Of a stretch of DNA of 64,000 nt, positions 9,781-22,069 are shown in pieces. The first letter of the stretch is position 1, and every line of letters begins with the position of its first letter. Origin of the DNA: Aphelocoma coerulescens. Taxonomy: Eukaryota > Chordata > Aves > Passeriformes > Corvidae. Position numbers and translations under genes: made by a program. Under the pieces are notes generated by a model. That model was given only the letters and a program-made list of their open reading frames with translations. It was not told where the DNA came from and searched no databases. The stretch is from positions 67,983,563 to 68,047,562 of the forward strand of contig NC_091013.1 in the NCBI RefSeq assembly GCF_041296385.1, written 5' to 3'.

Positions 9781-12700
9781 CACGGTGTTTCTGCCACCTT
9801 GTGCCTGCAGTTAAAAGCACATCAGTGAGAGCCCGAACTTGGGGTTCCTTGCCTTTTCAAGCTCCTGATAGCAGGCTCTTGAGTTTTGAGTCAGCGCGTC
9901 TCACCGTTGCTAACATTCTTTCTTGTTTATGAAATGTGATCCACACTCTGGTTTAAGAAAGCTTTCTTAGCGAAAGCGAAAAATACGACAAAGCGACAGA
10001 TTCAAAGACAGCGGAAGGCTGGTTTGACATTTGTGTAATTTTTTTATTCCTTTTTTTTTTTTTTTTTTTTTAAATGATCTTTTACCCTATCCTTCCGTGG
10101 TGGAGCAGCATTATGGCATGTGATCTTGTTTCTGTATGGCAAAACTCGAGTTTGGAATTTGAATTTTGCAAGTGTGGGCACAGCTACACTCACATTTAAG
10201 TATTCTTTCTAATGAATAATTCAGCTTGATTTGGGGTGGGGGGGGACGTCTGTAGACATCTTCATCCAGTTCTATGATACTGGATTATTGTAATTTGTGA
10301 GATATTTTTATATTCTGTTACTGACATACCTGTGGAATACTGCTGAAAGCTATTTAATTAAATAAGCCCATGCAATAGACTTATGGACTTGGATGCTGCT
10401 GCAGGGGCTAGTAATTCTAGTAGTTAGATATCTAGCAAGTTAAGCAACACTGATACCATTTTTCTAGCCTTATGAGACATTCACCTGGGATTTCAGCAGT
10501 GAATGTCTTATTTGTAAGATTCAAAGGAAGATACTTCTGTTGAGTCCCAGGCATCAATGACCAAGGCATTCAAACTATTAAACTTTTTGAGATATTACAC
10601 TGCTTTGGAAAAAAAAGAAATAAAAAAATAGTAAAGGGATAGAGTTGCCCTATGTCTCATACGGAAATTTCTTATTTTCAGTGGATACAGGGTCTGGTTC
10701 TTTGACCTCTGTTATCTCCCTCACCAAGTAGTAAATGTCAATGTACAAACAGCAGAAGTCCTCTTTATTTTTAAGAGTTGCTGTCTTGTCAAACAAGTCA
10801 GTGAGCTCTTGTGCCACAGTCCAAGTACAAAGTGCATGACTTGCTTTATTTCTTCTTCTTTTCACAGGACAACATAAACAAAAATGCTCCAGATTATAGA
10901 ATTGATGAGGATTTTGAAAGTATTTTCCTTGGCTTGTGCCAACACTTGTGTTAAAATTGCACTTAAAGAAAATTCATCTTGGCTAAGTTCTGATCTAATG
11001 ACATAGATGTAAATCGAAACTGTTTTTCTACCAGTTGTCCCTGAAGTTAGTGTGACAGATCAGAACTAGGCCCAATAACAAGTCCATTGATCTTTTAAAA
11101 TAAGTTTTTTAGTGAATAAAGGAACTAATATTTGACGAGGGAAAAAATATATATCTTTGCATGAAAGCTTGCAGTTTTGCTATACTACTAAACTTTATTT
11201 CCAAGTCTAAATAGAAACAGAAAGATCTAGGACACAGACGACCTCCTCATTTAACAGAACAATAATAAATAAATGTGTCTGGAAACCTAGTGATGAGTAT
11301 TTCCTCTGAAATAAATCACCTGTGAGGTTCAGCAGGGTAAATCTATATTTTAGGACACTTGTTTACCTAAAAAAGAGTGCAAATATATTCTTGTTTTAAA
11401 TGCAGCTCTTCCTGGGGGTATCTGGCTTCTGCTTTTGATGATGAATCACAGATGTATTTTCCTTACTGAAACCTATACAACTCACAGTCCTGTATAAAGC
11501 AAACAGAAGTTTACTGCTCTCCAAGTCTTCATTCAAATGTATAGTTATCAAAGACTGCCCTCTGTTGATATGGCATAATCTTAACTTCTAAACAGTAGCA
11601 ATGCCTGATTTTTGCTATTACATTTCGAAGCTGTTTTGTACTAAATTATGTAACTAATTCCAGATATGCTCTTCAAACAAGTTAGTAAAAACGAAATAAT
11701 TTTGGTTGTTAAAAGCTGGTAAAGGAGGCTAAATATGACATACAAATGTCAAGGGTTTTTAACCTTTTCCAACAGTGTATTTCATAACTTGCAAGGGCAA
11801 AAAGATTTGCCATCTCTTGCCAATGTGTATTTACTATCTTGCCCAGGAAATTAGGAGAGCAGGGGAAGAGGATGGAAATGTCAAGTGGGATTCATGGGAG
11901 TGCTTGGATACTTAATTGGTTGTGTAGGTAATTTTGCTATTACAATTCAACTCTGAAGGGCATGTAGAAGCAAGGTGTACAATATCTACTATGCCTCAGA
12001 GTGAATGTCCATCATTCACAGTATGTCAAGTAATTTGGTGTTCAAAAACCAAAGAACAATCCTGTATAAATAGTCTGCTGAAACAAGGTTAGAATTTGAA
12101 AATTTTAAGTCAGCCAGCTGAGAGTGTTTCTGTTGCCTGTGTGTTGCTGTACTTAACCAACAACCTTTCTGTTGCTTCCATACTCTTTTTGTTCATTATT
12201 TCATTAATGAATTATTACACAAGTGGCTATTTATAAATTATCATAGGTTTATTAACTTAGGCATAGGTTTTTGGATGGGTATATGCAAGAGTATTGCTAA
12301 GCTGTAACTTCCAGTCATCCTCAAGAGTTGTCCCTGAAATGTCTTCTTTACCATCACACTCTGTGAATGGGTCATTGTCTGGAACCTGTCCTCCATTTCT
12401 TTCATGACTTCTGTTTCGGTCCAAATATCTGTTGCCATGCAGGCAGAGATGTTCATGAAAAGTCCAACACCATTAAATCTGGCATCCATAGTTTATTTCG
12501 CATTGCTTTGTAGTGTGAAGAAATGTAACTGGTTTCTGTTAGAATAAAGTTGCATTCCTTGATTCGTGAAACTTACACAGTCTGCTCTCAAAATTGTTTT
12601 GGGTTGATGCTGGGATGAATATAATACTGGTTTGTACATTGCATGTACCTACAGTAAATGTGACCACATGACCTAACCAACATTCACTCCAAAACTCAAT

Positions 12701-15700
12701 CCAAAGTCACCCTCCATCTTTCTAAAGTTCTTCTGAGATTTTTGTCGTATTAGCTTATGAGGTTTATTCTGCTGCTGTCCCAGTAATTGTTTTCACCTGT
12801 CTGGCACTGGTGCTCTGCCCACCCTCCATGTTCCTATTTTTACTTCAACCTTGCCTCTTTGAAAACCTCCTTTTCAAGTCAGCTTTCTTCAAGCTCTTTC
12901 CAACTTTAGATCTCATCAGAAGCAATGTGATTTCCTTTATGTTTTTTTTTTTCCTCTGCCTTTTGATCACTCTCACTCTTTTTGTTTCAAAGCCAAAATA
13001 CAGCTTCTTGATCTATTAACACAGGGAAAAGACTTGGTAATGTACTAGACTAAACAAGTTGTTCCATCAAGCTTTTTTACCTGTGGTTTATGTCTTCTGT
13101 TTGGACTCTGAAGTTTCTTTACTGTGATTATGGAATTTATAACCTTATTTTTAAATGTATACTGGCACACACATGCATATTATTTGATGTGTAATGAAGG
13201 CAACAAAAAAACCCACTATAAGCAGCATAGCTGTTTCCAAAAAATATTTAAAGCCCTTAAGACCTAGAGTCTCTCTCAAGTTGCTCTTGGATAAAATTGG
13301 TGAAGGATTGGAAATTTTGTTGACAGGAAGTGGCCAAGTACTGTCATGAGTGACAATGATAATTTAGTCTCAATGTACAATCCAGAATAGGTACTTTTTT
13401 GTGGTTATGTATGGTGTTACATATATTTTTATAAATTATAATTATAACTTAAATTGTGTATCAACAAGGAATTATTGGTAAAACATTTCATTCTAGCACA
13501 GGTGTTAAAGGAAGTTGAGATGAAACTTTCTAGAGTACAAACTGACTACAGTTTAATATCTTTGTTGTGGCAATATCTATCTAATAGCAATATTCAGTTT
13601 AGTGTTCAGTTTATTATTTTAGGGTTACCCCCTTATAATAAGCAATGGAGGACTTGTACAAAAAGTAATACCTTTTAATAGATTTAGTAGAAGTTGCTGT
13701 GCAAGAAATAGAAAAGCCTTTGTCCACACAAGCCTGTCTTATCTTCTGACCTGCCTTAGGGCATTAAGAATATTTGCCCCAAATTAACTTTCTTCCGATA
13801 AGTCTATGAAGTAGCTTGAGAGAGAAGTTTGGCAGTTCCTGTAGAATGAAGCTGTGCACGCTGAAATTTAACTCAGGAGATGATCTTCCTCCGTCATGGG
13901 TTACTGTGGTTAATTTTCTGCATGTTTCGTGTTTAGCTGAAAGATCAGTGGTGAGGAGAGACTGTATTGTACTAAGTACTCACATCATGTTAAGGTGGTT
14001 CATTCGAAGAGTCAATCTGTTTTTCTTTAGAGGAGTGATCTCAGTGGTTGTGAGGCTTTTATAACATAACTATGATATGTTATCAAAACAACTGCAGCAA
14101 TATCTAGATGAATGTTACTATCTTTCATATATATTTTGGATGTCTGCTGTTTTGATGGAGGGAGGTATATTTTTCTGTGAGCGAGTTAATTAATGAAATA
14201 GTGCAGTAATTCTGCAGCTGACAGAGGATTATATTTAGTAAAAATATTTAGAATTATTTTAATTTATCTAAGCCAAGATGTTGATTTTTGCCTATTAATA
14301 GAACTCTTTTCAATCAACTAAATATTTTTTATGCACACCTATACTATAAACATGACATACTGCGCATTTTATATAGCATGCAGTCATGTTCCACCACAAA
14401 GACTGTTAAACCAGGACCAGAACTTCAGTCAAACAAACTGTCAGGTATCCCCAAACTGAATGCTTTTAATAATTCAGGATGCTGTGGTATTTGTTATAAA
14501 ATGTAACAAAACTCTCTTTTGAAGAATGATCCTGCCATCTCTGCATTGACCTTGGATAACTATTAAAATTGCATATCAAAGGCTGAAGAAATTGCAGTTT
14601 AATCACTTAAGATTCCCTTCACTGTAATTTTTTCTGTCCCGCTTTATAACAGAAATTTTACCTAATCTTTGTAGCTTTGGTTGTCATAACAAAACCACCC
14701 CACCCAGGCAGTTTCATCGTATTAAAATTCAAACAGTATCACTGCCATATATACATTTTCCTGTGACTATAAACTACTGCCCTTCATGTTAGACAGCCAC
14801 AGGCTGGAAAGTAAATGAGAACTAAGCCTTAAGATTGTGAAGAGGACAAGAACCAGCATTCCCCCCTCCCTCTTCATATCCAGGTAGTGATATCAACCCC
14901 TTACTATGTTCCCTTTCTCCATAGAGATTCCCCTAAGTTAGCCGATGTTAACTTTACTCCCATTTTACACACAACTGGAATAAACACAAAGACATCTTAA
15001 CCTTTTGGGTCTGATACTGTGACTTCCATTCAGATAAACCTCATATTGTCTTCAGTGAGTTTTTCCAAGGTAAGAATCACAGTCAGCTTAAAATATGATA
15101 GATTATAATTTTATTAATGTGCAAGTCATATGGATGTAGGTGTCTGTTCGCCTGGATACCTATTAAAATTAGGCATTTTTGTAATGTTGCAAGTAGATTT
15201 CCAGACTTTTCTGTAAAATAGTTTCAAACCAGTTCTCCAGAACTTTCAAATGAACCATCAATTAGTGTCAATATATACTATAAAATAGGAACTATTCTGG
15301 AGCAACAGCTATTGAACCACTAGATCAAACTGATTTTGCCTTGCTAGGATTGCAGGTGTTCATCACAGACAAAAGATGGTGGTTAGCAAGTGAGAATCCT
15401 AATTTTAGCTTACATTGCATTTTAGATGAAAGATTTTTGTAGGCATCGATAAGTACTTAATGCCTAACTTCATCTTTCAGGCAACACAGACATTAACTGG
15501 AAGCCAAAGAACAGCTGGGATTTGTGTTTGGAGAAAGATATTTGCAGCAGCACTAAAGCACAGATCTCTCAGTGAAAGTGCACACCACAGAGCTGGGAAC
15601 ATGCAGCTGGCTGCCCTTAAACAGAACCCTAAAACCCCAAAAACTTGGGCATGGCAGTTTCAAATTTCCCATCTCAATTATGTATATGTTGAGTGTGAGA

Positions 15701-18700
15701 GGCAGAATATGGCTGCCTAAACTGAATGATCCTTTGGTCCATTCCCCTTTTTAAACTTAAATTTTATAGTTAAATGAGTTTATAGCATTTTAGTAAGACA
15801 GTCTTTCAAATATACATTCAATAAGCGTATATGAGATGTGCCATTCCTCACCACTTTGGACATAGAAAGACCACATTCAGGCCATTTTTGGTGTCTGACT
15901 TGGCCTTGCACCTTACTTCCTCCACTGATCGTGTGTTAAACCAGGATCTATCAGCCCTGATAGGAAGATTTGCATCACATATTGCTGCCTTGATATTAGA
16001 AATTAAAAAATTTTGACAGCTGTCAGACAGACACTGCTCCTCCTATGATAAGTGAAGGGAGGTGAGGGTTAGAGGCATCTCACCCTGTGAAAGATGCTTG
16101 AAAAGCACTCATATCTTTCCATCCCTTCTGTGGAAAAGCTTATATTTCTGGCTTAGACTAGGTGCTTAAATCCTAAACTTGCAAAATTAAATGTGATAAA
16201 TGCCACTCCACATTATGAGAGATTCAAAAGCTCAAAGCCTGTTGCCTCCAGGACTTCTATTTTTAAATTATTTAAAAAAAATTTTTTTTTGGATGCACTT
16301 CCAGAAGTTCTGCCACTTCATGTGTATTCATATTCCTGGAGAAGCCAAATCTAAAGTATCCACAGGCTTGCCTGTGATGCAGCTCTCTTTAGTGCTCTGA
16401 TATGGAACGGAATCCAAAGCCCAGGTGTTTTAGCATGTTCGAAGGCTGGTGCTGTGACCTTTGAGATTTCTTAGTGGTTTGTTTACAAGAAAGCAAAAAT
16501 AGTTAACAGTTTCAAAACATTGCCCACCATTCTGATGTCTCTGTACAACACAACTTGGTAAACCAAATTAATCCCTGGCAAGTTCAATGGGAACATATTT
16601 AGCCAAATGGCACAAAATAGGGAGAACAATTAGTATTTTGCATTTAGAGTTTCTGGATGTGCTTAATGACTGAGCACACAACATGTGCAGTTACCTTCAC
16701 TAGTTATAAAAGCAGTTAGCTATAAAACTTCTTTAAAAAAAGCTCAATTACCAAACATACACTCACCAAATAATGAGGGTCAGAGGCCACCAGTATCTGA
16801 CCCACCATAAATTTTACTCTTGCTGTAGCCTGTAAACCTGCAGCTAAGCAGGTGAACTAAGATCTCCATCAGGGGCTACGCAACGGCATTGCCAATTGCC
16901 TTAGATAGCTAAATAAGTATTTTCAGTCAGATAATCTTAGTATTTGCAGTGTTTGGACTATTTCCAACTATTTTCAGGGAAGTAAAATTGGCAGCTTTAT
17001 TTGAAAAATTCTCAGCCAGAAGATGAGATGTATGTGGTTGGTGTACATTCTAGATCCAGTGTTCACAGAATTTTTTGAGCTGCATTACCATCAGGCCTTC
17101 TATACTCACTGTATCTCTATAAACAGCGCTGGGACTTTATGGGAGATTTGTGCTTGACATACAGCCTGTGATTGTCCTGCATCCAAACAAGCACCTTTGG
17201 ATCTTTGCACCATTTCCAGACATGGAAGTTTTCCCCATTACTGTTTAATGCCTAGGTCTTTAGTGTTGTGCACATAGGCTTTAAGAAACTACTTTTTTCC
17301 CCCCCCATCTATTCTGTGCCCATTATGGATTAAATCCCACACTGAAGGTCCAAATCAGCACTAAGCACATCATATGTGTCCATAGGAGAATTCTCCCACC
17401 CTGAGGTTTCTCATCTATGAAAGCATTTGAATTAACCAAAATTCTCACAGAGCAAGTCCCCATTTCTCTGTGCAATAGTCCAGGCTATTCATTTATATAA
17501 AAAACTTTATAACTGTAATGTTACACCCTTCATAGTATGTCTAGATTTAGATTTGCTTTTCTGCCCCTTACTGTAGACTGGTAAGAGGTTGTTAATGAAT
17601 ACAACACAATGTTGCCCTGAGCAGTCATTCCTAGTTGAGAACCCATTTAAATGCCCCAGAAAGTTTACATTATTTTGTTTAATAAAATAATTTGGACTTG
17701 TGGAAGTTAAATTTCTTCTGTCACTTTCACTTAAGTTTCTCAAGTCTGTAACTGAGAATTTTCTTATATATCTCTTTTTCTGTAACTACACCAGGACTTC
17801 TCAGTGATGAAGTTTTCAGAAACTTTGGTGAGAAGCAAATGTTTCTTTCTTTGATCTGAAACCAGGCAGCCAAGAATATCGTAAAGCAATAACTCTAATA
17901 AATGGTCTGAAAGCAAATAAAAAAAAGCATATGTGCATGATATCTACTAAAAAAAAATCATCCAAAATGTATACACAAACAACTGAATCCCTACAGATCT
18001 CTCTACAAAATAAAGTGGTAATGATCATAGATCATCCACTATGATTTCATTGTTGTTACTGGGTTTAGGTAAAATGTCTGAATAAGATAGAGAGTGATTT
18101 GCCATGAAGATTTTGAGTTTTTATGGTCTGTTTGTTTTAAGGAAGAGGTAAACCAGTTGTTATGTACAAATAAACTAGTGATTAGAGCCCTTTCTCAGGA
18201 AGTACTGGAGGCCAGTTTTAGAGTTTTGACTATCAAAGAGAACTTTAAATGTTCCTCCTACTTACCCGAACTGCTAGCTACAGAACAGTTTTGAGATGCC
18301 TTCTGTCCTTCCTAGTAAAGCTAGACTAGCAGAGGAAAGAAAGGAAGGGCCGGTTACTGCCCAATCTAATGACTGAAGACTCCACTCCCTTCAGCTCAGC
18401 CCTGAAGATTAGACAAGACACAGGAAAGAAAGAAGAAATATTCTTTGGAGCTTTTCTTGCTGTGTACTTCACAAAAACCATCAATCCCCTTCAAGTGAGT
18501 GCACTCCCCCAGGATAGCTGGGAATTCGGATGAATGGAAACATCTCATTATACCTGACTGCAGATGCCTACAGTGAAGGTACTTCTGTGCTCATCACTCC
18601 AGGCTCCTTTTGTTATCAGTGGAAAGAAAAGCGGCTTTAATTTGCAATTCATCTGACCTACCTTGGGTATCTACTTCAGAATAAGATGAATAATGCTCTG

Positions 18701-20247
18701 AAAGCATCTCTGTCTCCATTTGCTACAAGAAAAGCCTGGGTGAGTAGGTCGGGTGCAGTACAGGGATGAAAATAGACACTTCTAAAAGAGCATCCTTTCT
18801 ATCCTGAAAACGGGAACATTGGAGACATGAGGCTGAATTGCCCTTTATCAGTACTGAACAATATACAACAGGGAACCTGAAAACATTGCTTATATCAGAG
18901 GCTTAATGTTTACATGTCTGTGGTTGTTAGTATTTCTCCTATATGCTACAAAGTGGCAATAATAGCACTTAATATTATTATTAGAAATTCTGAAATGCCC
19001 TGAAATTACAGTAGTGCATATTTCTAAAGAGAAGCAAATTTTTTTTTCAGTAACTGATGAAATACAGTGAAAATGCATTTCATGTTGTTCCTAATTTTGG
19101 GGTATCTTGCAGCACTCATGATTAGGTGTGTAATTGCCCATTACACACCACAACAGCACAGCCACCTATAAACTATGTTCAGTATGGAATGGGGTAGTCT
19201 ACTGCACCGACACAGATCTTGTAATAAATACTTTTCCAAGACATTTATACATATGGATATTGTGTGTATATACACTTTTAATTAAGTGGAAGCCTTGTTA
19301 TATTCTGCATGAATATTTCACAGAATAAAATGCTCAAAGTTGTCAACATTAGACAGCCATGGACATTTAAAATGTTTTATTTATTTGTAAATATGCAATA
19401 AAATCGCACTGTACCTTTTCTGAATACTTGAAATACAGTTTCTAACTTAGAGAATTTCAATAGTTTAAATATTATGTAGAACATTTACATGAATCACTCT
19501 AAAGGGTCAAATCTTTGTATTAAAAAAAATTCCTTTTTTTTTTAATATTATAGTTTTCTTTGGTAAGGATTTTATTTACAAAGCACTGAAGCATAGAACC
19601 TATGATGTATGTCTCTTCCCATGCAAGGTGACTGTGGATGTGAGGTGACCTTGGGAACACCCAGTTCAAGGTCTGGCAGCAATCCAAAGTATGCTTAGTT
19701 CATTGTTATAATAGTGTTCAATCTGACATCAGTCCTTCAGGAAACTTTCCCTATTTATTAATCAACAGCTAAGGAAACCCAGTGGGTTGTAACTCCTTTG
19801 ATAGTATTCTGTAAGAATATCATCATACAGAGAGCTTGCTGTCAGACATAACTCTGCTGGGTAGATTATCATGTACACCTGAAAATGAAGCTGTAGTATT
19901 CAGAGGTCAAAGCCTGCAGGTTCTGTTCAGGAAAGCTTGTCTATCTCTGCACAATTTATGGTCCAGCCTTACCTCAGATAATTGAGTTTTCTGCATCCAT
20001 TTGCAAGTTATGGCATCTCTTTTTTTGTAATTTATTATTTGTTTTTATTCAGGATGCAGTGATAGTGTTGGTCTGTGATCTACAGCAGTCTTTAGGATCT
20101 CAGTTCCCATAGAAATAAATGAAGTTTAAGCTTGTATATACATTAATGGATTCAGCCTTTTGTCCCCATACTTTTCCAGTGTCTAACCTTGTGAAGAGCC
20201 CAGCAGCCTACTTATCAGGAAAGAATCAGAAAATTGTAGGAAAAAAT
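9781..20247. other. Intergenic DNA upstream of FREM2, no gene seen
   Basis: About 10.5 kb of AT-rich sequence. Open frames are all under 90 codons and show no family features. A run of 21 T lies at 10051-10071. The AT-rich stretch around 14160-14280 (with TTAATTAATGAAAT) resembles the composition of conserved noncoding elements, but I cannot test conservation. I see no RNA gene. Confidence 0.7.
10051..10071. repeat. Poly-T run (21 bases)
   Basis: Uninterrupted T homopolymer, just outside the FREM2 CpG island. On the minus strand it is an A run, but no AATAAA or gene-like sequence precedes it, so it is probably a simple repeat. Confidence 0.85.
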
Positions 20248-20345
20248 AGGACTAAAAAGGATGTCAGGTGGTCAAGCAGTCCACCTTCCTCCCCTAGGGT
20301 GGGATTAACTCAACCTAGACCAAATACCTATTTGTCTAATCCAAC
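20248..20345 (-). mobile_element. CR1-like LINE 3'-end fragment
   Basis: Reverse-oriented copy of the CR1 3' region. The words GGTGGTCAAGCAGTCCACC, then GGATTAACTCAACCTAGACC and TATTTGTCTAATCC line up with the usual reverse-strand CR1 order (ggtcatctagtcca, ggatcaactaaacctgaacc, tgtttgtccaacc). It is heavily diverged and truncated on both sides. Confidence 0.55.
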
Positions 20346-20601
20346 AAAGCAGATTGCCTGGGGAGGCCGTGCAATCTCTGCTAGTCAATCATAAATAGAG
20401 ACAGTGCAGATCAAAACCTCTTGCTCTGCCTTGGAGCAACCATGCACACATGGTGCACTCAAGGAAGGACAAGCTAAATCCCAGAAGATCTTTAATGATA
20501 CAGTCTAAAGGCTGAGATGTCAGTTAAACTCTGATGGGACCAGATCCACCTGCCATGGCATAGGAGAGGCTGCAGCAATTCAGAAGGTTGCCTGTGCCAA
20601 A

Positions 20602-20665
20602 ACATGTATTAATAGTTAATACATGTCCTAAAGAACATTTAAGACATAGTCTTAAAGAACATTTA
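20602..20665. repeat. Inverted repeat plus short direct repeat
   Basis: ACATGTATTAA and TTAATACATGT are 11-base perfect arms around a TAG loop (20602-20626). Immediately after, TAAAGAACATTTA occurs twice, at 20629-20641 and 20653-20665 (period 24). This could be a small local rearrangement; no mobile element ends were recognised. Confidence 0.6.
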
Positions 20666-22042
20666 TTTACATAAAAGTAACAAAACAAAGACCAAAAATA
20701 ATGTGCTTTTCCATCACTCACTTTTAAAATAGTCAATCCATCTGAAAAAAGGAGTGTTAATGGAACATGTACTGCTTTGGGAGTGGCTTATTCTGTAATG
20801 TTCTGGCTTTGTATGCATCCATGAGGGATCAATGTTGCTCTCTAACACTTTGTGTTAGTAGCTCTGTTATGACTTGTTTAAAGAGAATGCAATTTTATTA
20901 CTGTATTTTGCAGAAATGACAACACTCTGCTCGAAGGTGTCTTACTTTGCCTCTCTTTTAAGTATTTTGGCACCAGTGCTCAAGGGTCTCTAATTGGAAT
21001 AATGAGAATGCCTCTGTGTCACCAGTGGCTGAACTTTTTTGCTGTCTTTATTTAATTGCTGCTTCTAGTTATTGGTACAGTTTCCCACTTGCTACATTTC
21101 ATACCTACTCCCACTGCTTTCCAAACAGGACTAACAGGAATCTGTGTTTCTGTTGAGAAGTGTACTCCTTGTGTGGTTCTAAGCAGGTCTTTTGTATTAG
21201 AAAAGGGCTTTTTCACAGGAAAAAAAACCAAACCAGTAGTAAAATATCGAATCTAAAATGAAAAAGGAATAGAATGCACAAGAAATGAAGCCTGCTTTAG
21301 ATAAAACATTACTTTTTTAAGCAGTAGAGGTACAGGACCCACTACACACATGGAGTTAGATTCATTGGCAAGCAGAGTTTTTGTATTTTTTCCTTCAGAT
21401 TTTAAATACATTTATCTGCATCAGTGTCTCCCACTAAAAAAACAACCCTAGAGATGGAAGAGTAAACAAAGATTTCCTAATCTTGCTAAGATTCAGTGCA
21501 AGTATGTGGTTCAAGCTGTGTTCCAGAAGTGCTGTCTAAGGCTCTTAGATGCATATCTTAGCACTCATGCTAAACTAAAGGCCACCCAAACAATGTCATC
21601 CCATTTTCTGGCTGGAGGAGTCATAGACTTGTCCTGTAGTCCTTCCAGGGCTGTAATGCTTGAGTTTCCTTTAAAGCATCTGAAATGTGCCCAATATGTG
21701 TCCAAAATGTCATATATGTTCCTAGAAGATTCTCATAAGCCAGAGCCAGCATGATCAGTAGACTACAGGTCTCAGGAGAGAATGGATTAAACTCCCTTCC
21801 ACCTAAAAGCACACACATAGAAACATCCCCCACTCCATCAATTTGATCTACTTTTATTTAAAGCAATTAATACTGCCCTAACAAGCAGTCAGAGAAAATT
21901 GCTGATACCCAGGGCTGATCAGTCCACCCTCAGAAATCTCTCAGGGAGTGGTCTATCTGTTAGATGTTCACAGTACTTGTGTAGCCATGCTGATAGTATA
22001 TGATCTCTCTGTAAATGTTGATATAAAATCTAGTTTACTTAA

Positions 22043-22069
22043 AAATAATAATAATAATAAAGTAATAAT
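22043..22069. repeat. AAT trinucleotide microsatellite
   Basis: Six or so AAT units, then a GT interruption and two more units. A short, unremarkable microsatellite. Confidence 0.8.

Noticed and set aside
17390..17430. Word similar to the core of a MIR SINE (CTGAGGTTTCTCATCTATGA)
   Set aside because: The match is short and nothing MIR-like was found on either side; a library search would be needed.
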